From: Palsa-504 sp050013055
GTDB lineage: Bacteria > Actinomycetota > Actinomycetes > Streptosporangiales > Streptosporangiaceae
Reading direction: 5' to 3'
Assembly: GCA_050013055.1 (NCBI GenBank)
Contig: JBEKGC010000146.1
Span: 1 to 14,426 of the forward strand
DNA: 14,426 bases
In this document: piece by piece, positions 1-6,364 of the stretch
Layout: the number at the start of each line of letters is the position of its first letter
Numbering within the stretch: position 1 is the stretch's first letter
Made by a program: the position numbers and the translations under genes
The notes under the pieces: generated by a model
Told to the model about the DNA's origin: nothing
The model's input: only the letters and a program-made list of their open reading frames with translations
The model's database searches: none

Positions 1-84
1 GCTTCGGCAGTGGTCGTCTTCCAGGTCCCCGCCGGGCGCCTTTTCCTCATCGCTCACCACGACGGTCTTCAGCCAACGCAGCAT
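1..84 (-). CDS. Possible N-terminal end of an unrecognised gene (partial)
   Basis: A minus-strand frame opens with ATG at 84 and runs off the left edge for 28 codons, reading MLRWLKTVVVSDEEK and onward. Codon choice is typical of a GC-rich actinobacterial gene (CTG, AAG, GAC, GTC; about 23 of 28 third positions are G or C). No ribosome binding site is visible, and a hairpin sits 3 bp before the ATG, which counts against it. The competing reading is on the plus strand: frame 1 gives the tail of a protein ending QPTQHEAA with TGA at 94-96, its stop lying inside the same hairpin. Its third positions are less G/C-rich (22 of 31). I slightly favour the minus strand but cannot decide, and I recognise no family. 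Confidence 0.28.
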   Translation of the reverse strand, partial: MLRWLKTVVVSDEEKAPGGDLEDDHCRS

Positions 85-86
85 GA

Positions 87-103
87 GGCGGCTTGAAGCC
101 GCC
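87..103. terminator. GC-rich hairpin, possible terminator
   Basis: GGCGGC, loop TTGAA, GCCGCC form a perfect stem; the eight-base arms are symmetric around a single G. There is no T tract, as is common for actinobacterial terminators. It could end a plus-strand gene whose stop codon would be TGA 94-96, or sit just before a minus-strand start at 84. Confidence 0.3.
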
Positions 104-471
104 CCCCGCAGGGCGACTCCGAGGGGCCGAATCCCTCATCTCTCATACAGCGCCGCATCAAGGAACCTCGTAACCTACACGGCTGACTCCTCTCCGCGTT
201 CATGGCACACTGCACGTCAATCTTATGGGTGAGAACCCTCTTGCCTCTGGGGACTGCATCCGCTGTAGATACAAGACGCTCAGAAGGCGCTGAGAGACGG
301 GTGGTCAGGAGCGGGCCGACAGAGGGACGGGGCCAGTCCTGCCTGCCAGGCACAACAGCGTGGCAGAAGACGATCTCCCAGATTCCTCCCAACACGGGAA
401 CAGCTCCCATCCGCGGCGTAGGATGGAAGCTGTCCAGTGAGCTTCTGACCTGGTCTCACAGGTGAATTTTC
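104..471. other. Non-coding stretch downstream of tRNA-Thr
   Basis: I see no convincing gene. The short open frames here have poor codon usage and resemble nothing I know. The only structure is a small inverted repeat, GAAGCT (426-431) and AGCTTC (440-445) with an 8-nt loop, about 27 bp beyond the tRNA 3' end. It has no T tract, so I do not call it a terminator. Base composition is less G/C-biased than in the genes. Confidence 0.5.
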
Positions 472-547
472 TGGAGCCCCGTTACGGAATCGAACCGTAG
501 ACCTTCTCCTTACCATGGAGACGCTCTGCCGACTGAGCTAACGGGGC
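472..547 (-). tRNA. tRNA-Thr (anticodon GGT), CCA encoded
   Basis: The reverse complement folds into a full cloverleaf of 76 nt. The acceptor stem is GCCCCGT paired with ACGGGGC. The D arm is GCTC/GAGC, the anticodon stem TCTCC/GGAGA, and the T arm TACGG/CCGTA around TTCGATT. The anticodon loop ATGGTAA places GGT at positions 34-36, which reads the threonine codon ACC (and ACU by wobble). The discriminator base is T, followed by an encoded CCA at 472-474. The first 17 nt (531-547) are duplicated upstream as part of the 62-bp tandem repeat, so a partial tRNA 5' end lies just ahead of the real gene. No other tRNA is in the window. Confidence 0.96.
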
Positions 548-654
548 CTATCTTTACTTGTCCGACCTGCGGTCTCCCGGCGGGCTCGCAGGGACTGAGC
601 TAACGGGGCCTATCTTTACTTGTCCGACCTGCGGTCTCCCGGCGGGCTCGCAGG
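531..654. repeat. Perfect 62-bp tandem duplication covering the tRNA-Thr 5' end and its upstream region
   Basis: Bases 531-592 and 593-654 are identical with nothing between them. Copy 1 begins inside the D arm of the tRNA gene, so copy 2 carries a 17-nt tRNA fragment (593-609). The other 45 bp are the immediate upstream region, where a tRNA promoter might lie. Each unit contains the hairpin CCTGCG...CGCAGG around CCCG/CGGG. The identity breaks exactly at the unit edges (530 versus 592, and 593 versus 655). Confidence 0.95.
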
Positions 655-680
655 TCGTGCACAGCGCTGATGGTATGCAC

Positions 681-707
681 GATCCGGCCTTGGGCGAGGG
701 CCGGATC
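681..707. terminator. 9-bp perfect hairpin, possible terminator
   Basis: GATCCGGCC (681-689) pairs perfectly with GGCCGGATC (699-707) around a 9-nt loop. No T tract follows on either strand, so its use as a terminator is a guess. Confidence 0.35.
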
Positions 708-770
708 ACGTACCAACGCAGGAGAGCTTACCGTACTCCCGGGCTGGCGGAGACGGCATCTGGGGGCCGT

Positions 771-787
771 TGACAGGGCGTCTGTCA
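771..787. promoter_or_regulatory. Operator-like dyad TGACAG-N5-CTGTCA
   Basis: Two perfect 6-bp arms (771-776 and 782-787) flank GGCGT. The left arm lies within TTGACA (770-775), a perfect -35 match, although no good -10 follows at 16-18 bp. A dimeric regulator such as a GntR-type protein could bind here; the family is not identifiable from the site alone. It lies about 285 bp before the DUF3311 start. Confidence 0.4.
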
Positions 788-797
788 TGTCATGCCG

Positions 798-850
798 AAC
801 CCTCCGGTAGCAGCCTGCTCGGTGCTGAGCAAAGCCGCGACCGGCGGGTT
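798..850. repeat. Long imperfect palindrome (53 bp)
   Basis: The two halves pair over roughly 22 base pairs with a few mismatches and one bulge. The outer stem is AACCC-x-CCGGT with ACCGG-x-GGGTT; the inner stem is TGCTC/GAGCA around a GGTGCT loop. Translation of both strands gives near-identical peptides, which is how the palindrome shows up. It could be a REP/MITE-like element, a small structured RNA or a regulatory hairpin. Confidence 0.65.
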
Positions 851-1070
851 GGCCGGAGGACGCCGACCCGACCGCCTCCTGGTGGCGGACGGTAGCCGGC
901 CCGGCGCATTTGGGTGGAATGCGGACGAAAGGCATATCGGCTGGCTGCTGATGCGGCACCATGTGAACCGACATCCGGGAGCGCACTCTCCACACGCGGC
1001 GGCCGGGGCGGGCCGGCCCACCGCGAGCATCTCTGTACTGAGGGCGCCTATCACAGGCTGAGAGGGCGCG

Positions 1071-1295
1071 ATGGGCCAGCCTGCTTCATCCGGTAAGAGT
1101 CCGGCTACGTGGAGTGTTGTCGCGGTCCTGCTCGCGGTGGCGATCCTGGGGACGCTGTGGGTTCCCATTTACGCGCGGTCCATGCCGGAGCTCGGTCCGT
1201 TCCCCTTCTTCTACTGGTACCAGCTGATCTGGGTCCCCACTTCCGCGATCCTGCTCTGGGTCTGCTACCTGCTGCTGAGGACGAAACGGCCATGA
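1071..1295 (+). CDS. DUF3311 family small membrane protein
   Basis: The 74-residue protein has two hydrophobic segments, about residues 13-36 and 45-69, and ends in a basic RTKRP tail. This is the pattern of DUF3311 proteins, which are usually encoded directly before a solute-sodium symporter and are thought to act as its small partner. The ATG at 1071 is preceded by GAGGG (1062-1066). The stop TGA (1293-1295) overlaps the ATG of the symporter (1292-1294) in an ATGA arrangement, so the two are probably translationally coupled and form one operon. The family's biochemical role is not established; an accessory or assembly role in the transporter is inferred from the pairing. Confidence 0.85.
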   Translation: MGQPASSGKSPATWSVVAVLLAVAILGTLWVPIYARSMPELGPFPFFYWYQLIWVPTSAILLWVCYLLLRTKRP

Positions 1296-2929
1296 ACCAC
1301 CTCAATGCGGTCACGTTCGTCATCGTCCTGGCCTCGTTCGGCATCGTCACGATGATCGGCTTCGCCGCGGCGCGGTGGCGCCCGGCCGAGGACTTGATGC
1401 AGTTGAACGAGTGGGGCCTGGCCGGCCGGGGGTTCGGTACCTTTGTCAGCTGGTTCCTGCTCGGCGGCGACATCTACACCGCTTATACCTTTATCGCCGT
1501 GCCTGCGCTGGTGTACGCCACCGGCGCGGCCGGGTTCTACGCGCTGGCGTACACGATTATGGTCTTCCCGATCGTGTTCATTTTCGCGCCGCGGCTGTGG
1601 TCGGTCGCGCGCGCCCGCGGCTACGTCACGCCCGGCGAGTTCGTCCGCGGCCGGCACGGCTCGCAGGGCCTCGGGCTGGCGGTGGCGGTGACCGGGATCC
1701 TGGCCACCATGCCTTACATCGCGCTGCAACTGGTCGGCATCGAGTCGGTGCTGACCGTCGTCGGCATCGGCAGCACCACGGGTAACGCCCTGATCAGGGA
1801 CCTGCCGCTGATCATCGCCTTCGGCGTCGTGGCCGCGTACACCTACCTGGCCGGATTGCGCGCGCCTGCCCTGATCGCGTTTGTCAAGGACATCCTCATC
1901 TACCTGACGGTCATCGTCGCGATCCTTTACATCCCCGGCCGGCTCGGCGGCTGGGGACACATCTTCAGCGCCGCCTCGGCGCATCTGAAAACGGTCAACC
2001 CGGCCACCGGCAAGCCGTCCGGCAGCATCGTCGTGCTGCCGGCCGGGGAATGGGCCTACGCCACCCTGGCCCTCGGCTCCGCGCTGGCCCTGTTCGTGTA
2101 CCCGCATGCGACCACCGGGGTGTTCGCCGCCAAGCGGCGCGACGTGATCAGGCGGAACGCGGCCATGCTGCCCGCCTACTCCCTGGTGCTCGGCCTGATC
2201 GCGCTGTTCGGCTACATGGCACGGGCGGTGCCTGCGGTCAACGCCGACGTCAAGGCCAGCGGCGGCAACGCCCAGCTGTCGGTGCCGCTGTTGTTCGCGC
2301 ACATGTTCCCCAGCTGGTTCGCGGGCATCGCCGACTCGGCCATCGTCATCGGCGCGCTGGTCCCCGCGGCCGTGATGTCGATCGCCGCGGCCAACCTGTT
2401 CACCCGCACCATCTACAAGGAGCTCTTCCGCCCCTACGCCAGCCCGGCCGAGGAAACCCGGGTGGCGCGGATCGCGTCGCTGCTGATGAAGGTCGGCGCG
2501 CTGGGCTTCGCGCTCGAGCTGAACAAGACGTTCTCGATCAACTTGCAGCTGCTCGGCGGGATCTGGATCCTGCAGACCTTCCCGGCCATCGTGATCGGCC
2601 TGTACACCCGCTGGTTCCACCGCATCGCGCTGATCATCGGCTGGGCCGCGGGCATGACCTACGGCACCGTCCAGGCCTACCGGACACCCGGCGGCGGCCA
2701 GGCCCACTTCGGTGCCTCGGTGGCCCCGGTGTTCGGGCACATCACCTACATCGCGATCGCCGCGCTCATCCTCAACCTGGTCGTCTCGGCTCTGCTCACC
2801 CTCGTCTTCCGCAAAGCCGGCGTGCAGGACGGGTACGACGAGACCCGGCCCGCCGACTACCTCGCGGACCCGGTGGCCGCCCCCGCGCCCCGGCCGCTGG
2901 CCACGCCGCCCGCGCCGATCCCCGGCTAG
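1292..2929 (+). CDS. Solute:sodium symporter (SSS family), probable monocarboxylate permease
   Basis: The 545-residue protein has about 13 hydrophobic helices and the SSS fold. The N-terminal helix starts NAVTFVIVLASFGIV. The GRGFGTFVSWFLLGGDIYTAYTF stretch (near residues 45-68) matches the TM1-TM2 signature of MctP-like permeases, which take up lactate, pyruvate, acetate or propionate with sodium. The C-terminal 35 residues are Pro/Ala-rich and cytoplasmic in character. The start at 1292 is chosen over the longer frame from 1109 because it overlaps the DUF3311 stop and the extra residues are out-of-frame noise. The substrate is not provable from sequence. The gene is intact, and an IS element lies 3 bp after its TAG. 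The facing kinase/regulator pair may control it. Confidence 0.85.
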   Translation: MNHLNAVTFVIVLASFGIVTMIGFAAARWRPAEDLMQLNEWGLAGRGFGTFVSWFLLGGDIYTAYTFIAVPALVYATGAAGFYALAYTIMVFPIVFIFAPRLWSVARARGYVTPGEFVRGRHGSQGLGLAVAVTGILATMPYIALQLVGIESVLTVVGIGSTTGNALIRDLPLIIAFGVVAAYTYLAGLRAPALIAFVKDILIYLTVIVAILYIPGRLGGWGHIFSAASAHLKTVNPATGKPSGSIVVLPAGEWAYATLALGSALALFVYPHATTGVFAAKRRDVIRRNAAMLPAYSLVLGLIALFGYMARAVPAVNADVKASGGNAQLSVPLLFAHMFPSWFAGIADSAIVIGALVPAAVMSIAAANLFTRTIYKELFRPYASPAEETRVARIASLLMKVGALGFALELNKTFSINLQLLGGIWILQTFPAIVIGLYTRWFHRIALIIGWAAGMTYGTVQAYRTPGGGQAHFGASVAPVFGHITYIAIAALILNLVVSALLTLVFRKAGVQDGYDETRPADYLADPVAAPAPRPLATPPAPIPG

Positions 2930-2932
2930 CCT
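2923..2932. repeat. Left target-site duplication of the IS
   Basis: CGGCTAGCCT is repeated exactly at 4440-4449 on the other side of the element. The core GGCTAGCC is a palindrome. This copy contains the TAG stop codon of the symporter. Confidence 0.93.
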
Positions 2933-2951
2933 CAAGGCCAGTAAGTTAGGC
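2933..2951 (+). repeat. Left terminal inverted repeat of the IS
   Basis: A 19-nt end that matches the right end with two substitutions and a one-base gap. A related sequence, GGTAAGTGAGGTTTG, recurs near 3004-3018 inside the left end and may be a second transposase contact site. Confidence 0.9.
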
Positions 2952-2991
2952 GGTTTGCTCGCCTGTCAAAGCGTGTCGGTTGATGCGAAGG

Positions 2992-3055
2992 CAGCGGGGT
3001 TCCGGTAAGTGAGGTTTGTCCGCCAAGACACGCCTCGCCACCTGGAGCCCCGCTG
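2992..3055 (+). promoter_or_regulatory. Inverted repeat that would hide the transposase ribosome binding site
   Basis: CAGCGGGGTTCC (2992-3003) pairs with GGAGCCCCGCTG (3044-3055) over 12 bp, the single non-Watson-Crick pair being a G-U wobble in RNA. The right arm holds the GGAG ribosome binding site and ends one base before the TTG start. A transcript entering from outside would fold here and block translation. One starting in the 40-nt loop would not. The same principle is known in IS10 and IS50. Confidence 0.7.
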
Positions 3056-4426
3056 TTGGATAAGTCTGTCATTACCCGTGTCGTGACGGTGGCCGGTGGC
3101 CGGTTCGCGCCTGGTCATCTCGGTGAGCTGACCCAGCAGGTGCCGTTCGAGATGGTCGACGCCGTGCTGGAGGAGACCTGCCGTGTCCAGCGCCGCGTCC
3201 GCGACCTGCCGGCCCGCGTGGTGGTGTACCTGCTGCTGGCGGGGTGCCTGTTCGCCGAGCTGGGATACTCCCAGGTCTGGGGAAGGCTGACAGCCGGCCT
3301 GGAAGGGCTGCCGGCCCGGGATCCGGCCGCGTCCGCGATGACCCAGGCCCGCCGGCGCCTGGGGCCCGGGCCGCTGCGCGCGCTGTTCTTCTTGCTGCGC
3401 GGGCCGTCTCCGGCGGACACGCGATGGCGGGGCCTGCTGGTCTGCGCGGTCGACGGCACTATCATGACCGTCGCCGACAGCCCGGCGAACCTGGCCGCCT
3501 ACGCCAAGCAGAAGGGCGGCGCCACCGGCGGGTCCAGCTACCCGCAGCTGCGGCTGCTGGCCCTGGTCAGCTGCGGTACCCGTACCGTCATCGACGCCGT
3601 GTTCGGGCCCTGCTCATCCGGCGAGACAACCTACGCCGCAGACCTGCTCCGCAGCCTGCGCGCCGGGATGCTCCTGCTCGCCGACCGGAACTTCGGCTCC
3701 GGCCCCCTGGCCAGCAAAATCGCGGCGGCGGAAGCGGACTTCCTGATCCGCGTCAAGACCGGGAACAACGCCCCGAAGCTCCCGGTCCTGCGCCGCCTGC
3801 CCGACGGGTCCTGGCTGTCGCGCTTCGGCGGCGTCCCCGTCCGCGTCATCGACGCCACCTGGACCGTCACCAGCAGCGCCGGCCGCTTCACCAGCGACTG
3901 CCGGCTCATCACCACCCTGACCGACACCGCCCGGTTTACCGCCTCTGACCTGGCAGTCCTCTACCATGAGCGCTGGGAAATCGAGACCGCCTACCTCGAG
4001 CTGAAGTCGACCATCCTCGGCGGCCGCGTCCTGCGCGCCCGCACCCCCGACGGAATCGAGCAGGAAGTCTGGGCCCTGCTCGTCACCTACCAGGCCCTCC
4101 GCACCGCCATCGCCGACGCAGCCTCGACCGTCCCGGGCACCGACCCCGACCGGGCCAGCTTCACCATCGCCCTGAACACTGCCCGTGACCTGGTCATCCA
4201 GGCTGCAAACGTCATCGCTGGCACCAGCATCGACCTCGCCGGCCGGATCGGACGCCTCGTCCTGGCCAGCCTCATGCCCGCCCGGCGGCTGCGTATCAGC
4301 CCCCGCGTCGTCAAGCGCGCCATCTCCAAGTACAACGCCCGGGGCAAAATCGACCGAGCCACCTACAAGGCCACCATCGACATCGCCATCCTCACCCCCG
4401 ATTTGACATCCGACGATGAGCCTTAA
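3056..4426 (+). CDS. IS4-family DDE transposase
   Basis: The 456-residue enzyme cuts and joins the ends of the surrounding IS. The N-terminal ~120 residues resemble the IS4 transposase N-terminal domain. The catalytic core follows: D133 in VDGTIMTV, D210 in LLADRNFG, and E310 in YHERWEIETAYLELK. The last fits the Y-(2)-R-(3)-E-(6)-K signature exactly (Y303, R306, E310, K317). The length is usual for the family and no frameshift is seen. The start is TTG, 8 nt after GGAG (3044-3047), so translation is probably weak, and the upstream inverted repeat should lower it further. The stop codon lies in the right terminal repeat. It is transcribed in the same direction as the symporter, so read-through from that operon would enter it. 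Confidence 0.95.
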   Translation: MDKSVITRVVTVAGGRFAPGHLGELTQQVPFEMVDAVLEETCRVQRRVRDLPARVVVYLLLAGCLFAELGYSQVWGRLTAGLEGLPARDPAASAMTQARRRLGPGPLRALFFLLRGPSPADTRWRGLLVCAVDGTIMTVADSPANLAAYAKQKGGATGGSSYPQLRLLALVSCGTRTVIDAVFGPCSSGETTYAADLLRSLRAGMLLLADRNFGSGPLASKIAAAEADFLIRVKTGNNAPKLPVLRRLPDGSWLSRFGGVPVRVIDATWTVTSSAGRFTSDCRLITTLTDTARFTASDLAVLYHERWEIETAYLELKSTILGGRVLRARTPDGIEQEVWALLVTYQALRTAIADAASTVPGTDPDRASFTIALNTARDLVIQAANVIAGTSIDLAGRIGRLVLASLMPARRLRISPRVVKRAISKYNARGKIDRATYKATIDIAILTPDLTSDDEP

Positions 4427-4439
4427 CTGACCGGCCTTG
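4420..4439 (-). repeat. Right terminal inverted repeat of the IS
   Basis: Read on the minus strand this is CAAGGCCGGTCAGTTAAGGC, the partner of the left end. It contains the transposase stop codon TAA (4424-4426). Confidence 0.9.
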
Positions 4440-4449
4440 CGGCTAGCCT
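4440..4449. repeat. Right target-site duplication of the IS
   Basis: An exact copy of CGGCTAGCCT from 2923-2932, immediately outside the right terminal repeat. Confidence 0.93.
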
Positions 4450-4474
4450 GCGGCGGCGAACCCGGCGCCGCCGC
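4450..4474. terminator. Terminator hairpin between convergent genes
   Basis: GCGGCGGCG (4450-4458) pairs perfectly with CGCCGCCGC (4466-4474) around AACCCGG. It lies 13 bp past the kinase stop codon. Before the IS inserted, it would also have followed the symporter stop by about 20 bp, so it probably served both genes. There is no T tract. The IS now separates it from the symporter. Confidence 0.7.
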
Positions 4475-4487
4475 CTGCTCCACCTGC

Positions 4488-5699
4488 TTAACCAGGTACC
4501 CGGGCTTCGACGGTGGTGCCGTGGCCGGGGCGGGAACGCACGTCGAGGTGGCCGCCGACCAGCTCGGCCCGTTCGGCCATGCCGCTCAGGCCGAAGCCGC
4601 CGCGATCACCGGAAGCCTCCAGGCCGAGGCCGCAGGAAGTCTCCACGTCGAAGCCGGCCCCGTCGTCCACGATCTGCAGGGACACCAGGCCAGGGTCGCA
4701 GCGGAGCACGACGCTGACGGCCGTGGCGCCGGCGTGCTTGACCACGTTCTGCAGCGCCTCCTGCGCGATCCGGTAGAGCGCGATCTCCACGTGCTCGGGC
4801 AGGTCGCACTCGTCCGCGTCGACCGTCACCGGCACGGCGTGCACGCTGCGGGCCAAGCTGGCCAGCCCGTCGGCCAGCCCGAGGTCGTCAAGCACCGGCG
4901 GGCGCAGCCCGGAGATCGCGGCGCGGGCCTCGTTCAAGGTGAGGTCGATCATCCGCCGGGCCAGCACCAGCTGCTCGCCGGTGAACTCCGGCGCGTCCCA
5001 CAGCGCGTCGGCCGCCGCGTCCAGGTGATACGACAAGCTGATCAGCCGCTGCGAGATCCCGTCGTGAATATCCCCCGCCAGCCGCCGCCGCTCCGCTTCG
5101 GTCGCGGCGATCACCCGCTCGGCGAACCGTTCGTGCGCGTGCTCGCGCGCAGCCAGGCGGCGGTGCAGCCGCGCCTGATGGACCGCCCCGGCGACCAGGG
5201 AACCAATCGTGGTCAGCAGCACCACATCTCGTTCGGTAAAAATGTGGCGAGCCCTGGTGTGCACGGTCAGCACGCCCACCAGCCCGGACGGGCGGCTGGC
5301 CATCGGCACCGACGCCATCGAGGTGAACTCCTCGCCGCGCAGCTCGGGAAAATACCGGTACCTGGGGTCGGTCTCCTTCCCCTCGGTGATCGTCACCGGC
5401 TCGCCGTGGCGGGCCACCCAGCCGCTGATCCCCTCGCCGGCCAGCAGGCGGACCCGGCCGGCCGCGGCGTCGAACGGCGGGGTGGCCCCGGCCAGGGTGA
5501 GCGCGCCGCCGTTGTCGTCAAGGACGTGCACGAAACACACGTCGGCGGAGGTCGCCGCGACGATCAGGCCGGCGATCCCGGCCGCCAGCGGACCCAGCTC
5601 CGGGCCGGAGGAAATCGTCTCCACCACGCCGGACAGCAGGGCGTTCTCGTCTCGGGGGTCGGCCAGGCCGAGGCCGTGGTGCGGGGTCGACAGTATCAA
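4488..5699 (-). CDS. GAF-domain sensor histidine kinase (NarL/LuxR-type, HisKA_3)
   Basis: The 403-residue protein has no membrane segment and is probably a cytoplasmic sensor. A GAF domain spans about residues 25-180. A HisKA_3 dimerisation helix follows, with the phospho-accepting His212 in ERRRLAGDIHDGISQRL. The HATPase domain shows the N box (AQEALQNVVKHAG, 312-324), the DDGAGF motif (345-350), the GGFGLSGMAERA motif (367-378) and GHGTT (392-396). The start is TTG at 5699: GAGGGG lies 8 nt upstream, and the codon overlaps the TGA of the regulator gene (TTGA), so the pair is translationally coupled. It would phosphorylate the adjacent response regulator. The GAF ligand is unknown. Its place next to a MctP-like permease hints at sensing a carboxylate or metabolic state. 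Confidence 0.93.
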   Translation of the reverse strand: MILSTPHHGLGLADPRDENALLSGVVETISSGPELGPLAAGIAGLIVAATSADVCFVHVLDDNGGALTLAGATPPFDAAAGRVRLLAGEGISGWVARHGEPVTITEGKETDPRYRYFPELRGEEFTSMASVPMASRPSGLVGVLTVHTRARHIFTERDVVLLTTIGSLVAGAVHQARLHRRLAAREHAHERFAERVIAATEAERRRLAGDIHDGISQRLISLSYHLDAAADALWDAPEFTGEQLVLARRMIDLTLNEARAAISGLRPPVLDDLGLADGLASLARSVHAVPVTVDADECDLPEHVEIALYRIAQEALQNVVKHAGATAVSVVLRCDPGLVSLQIVDDGAGFDVETSCGLGLEASGDRGGFGLSGMAERAELVGGHLDVRSRPGHGTTVEARVPG

Positions 5700-6349
5700 T
5701 GAAAGATCCCCTCGCGCAGGGCGACGGTGACCGCGCCGGCCCGGTCACCGACCTCGAGCTTGCGGTAGATCGAGCGCAGGTGAGACTTGATCGTCTCCTC
5801 GCCGACGACGAGCCTGCCCGCGATCGCCCGGTTGGACAGGCCCGCCACGGTCAGCGCCAGGACCTCGCTCTCCCGCTGGGTGAGCCCGAGGGCGGCACCC
5901 GGCCAGAACTGGCCGCCTTGCAGCCGCGCGGCGGAGGTGACGGCCCGCCCGGCCAGCGCCGCGTCGATGGCGATCTCGCCGTCCGCGACCCGCTCCAGGT
6001 GCCGGACCAGCTCCTCGCCGGTGATCTGCTTCAGCAGGTACCCCTTCGCGCCCACCCGCATGGCCTGGAACAGGTACTGCTCGTCGTCGTAGGCGCTGAG
6101 CAGGACCACCTTCGCCGCCGGGTCGCGCTCGACGAGCTGGCGGCACAGGTCGAGGCCGCTCGTCCCCTTCAACCGCACATCACACAGAACGATGTCCGGT
6201 TTCAGCGCCGCGGTCAGCTGCTTCGCCTCGTCGGCGTCCAGCGCCTGGCCCACCACCCGGACCCGGCCCAGGAACCGGCCGAGAATGGTCGACAGCCCTT
6301 GCAGCACCATCTCGTGGTCATCGACGAGCACGATGCGAAGCGGGCTCAT
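5696..6349 (-). CDS. NarL/FixJ-family response regulator
   Basis: The 217-residue protein has a receiver domain (about 1-120) followed by a LuxR-type helix-turn-helix (about 155-212). The acidic pocket is D10/D11, the phosphorylated residue is D57 in PDIVLCDVRLKG, and the conserved lysine is K107 in KGYLLKQ. The DNA-binding part reads LTQRESEVLALTVAGLSNRAIA with the recognition helix in ETIKSHLRSIYRKL. I choose ATG at 6349, because AGGTGG (6358-6363) lies 8 nt upstream; an in-frame GTG at 6361 would add only four residues. The TGA overlaps the TTG of the kinase gene. The target genes are unknown; the facing symporter operon and the operon itself are the obvious candidates. Confidence 0.93.
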   Translation of the reverse strand: MSPLRIVLVDDHEMVLQGLSTILGRFLGRVRVVGQALDADEAKQLTAALKPDIVLCDVRLKGTSGLDLCRQLVERDPAAKVVLLSAYDDEQYLFQAMRVGAKGYLLKQITGEELVRHLERVADGEIAIDAALAGRAVTSAARLQGGQFWPGAALGLTQRESEVLALTVAGLSNRAIAGRLVVGEETIKSHLRSIYRKLEVGDRAGAVTVALREGIFH

Positions 6350-6364
6350 GGGCACATCCACCTA

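Larger units (their letters stand above)
655..1070. other. Intergenic region rich in inverted repeats, upstream of the DUF3311/symporter operon
   Basis: No open frame here looks like a gene. An 89-aa plus-strand frame at 792-1061 is partly a by-product of the palindrome it crosses. The region holds a 9-bp hairpin (681-707), an operator-like dyad (771-787) and a long imperfect hairpin (798-850). It probably contains the promoter of the operon starting at 1071, but I see no convincing -10 box. Confidence 0.6.
2933..4439 (+). mobile_element. Complete IS4-family insertion sequence (1507 bp)
   Basis: The element is fully delimited in the sequence. The left terminal repeat (2933-2951) is CAAGGCCAGTAAGTTAGGC. 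The right end (4420-4439), read inward, is CAAGGCCGGTCAGTTAAGGC, matching at all but two positions and one inserted A. Both ends abut a 10-bp direct repeat, CGGCTAGCCT, a duplication length usual for the IS4 family. It carries a single transposase gene on the plus strand whose stop codon lies within the right terminal repeat. The transposase looks intact, so the element may still be active. It separates two convergent genes that would otherwise be about 41 bp apart. Confidence 0.94.

Noticed and set aside
426..445. GAAGCT/AGCTTC repeat as the tRNA terminator
   Set aside because: Only 6 bp, with a mixed stem and no T tract on the minus strand.
472..654. Integrated element with attachment sites at tRNA-Thr
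   Set aside because: The two repeat copies are directly adjacent with nothing between them, they involve the 5' not the 3' end of the tRNA, and no integrase is present.
770..798. Classical promoter from TTGACA at 770
   Set aside because: No acceptable -10 hexamer at 16-18 bp spacing, so only the dyad is reported.
1265..2935. 556-aa open frame on the minus strand
   Set aside because: It is the antisense shadow of the symporter: the product is Arg/Gly/Asp/His-rich, hydrophilic and unlike any family, while the plus strand gives a clear membrane transporter.
3614..4483. 289-aa minus-strand frame across the transposase
   Set aside because: Low-complexity Gly/Asp/Val-rich antisense reading of an intact IS4 transposase.
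4437..5702. 421-aa plus-strand frame across the kinase gene
   Set aside because: The antisense strand has all histidine kinase motifs, a ribosome binding site and coupling to the regulator gene.
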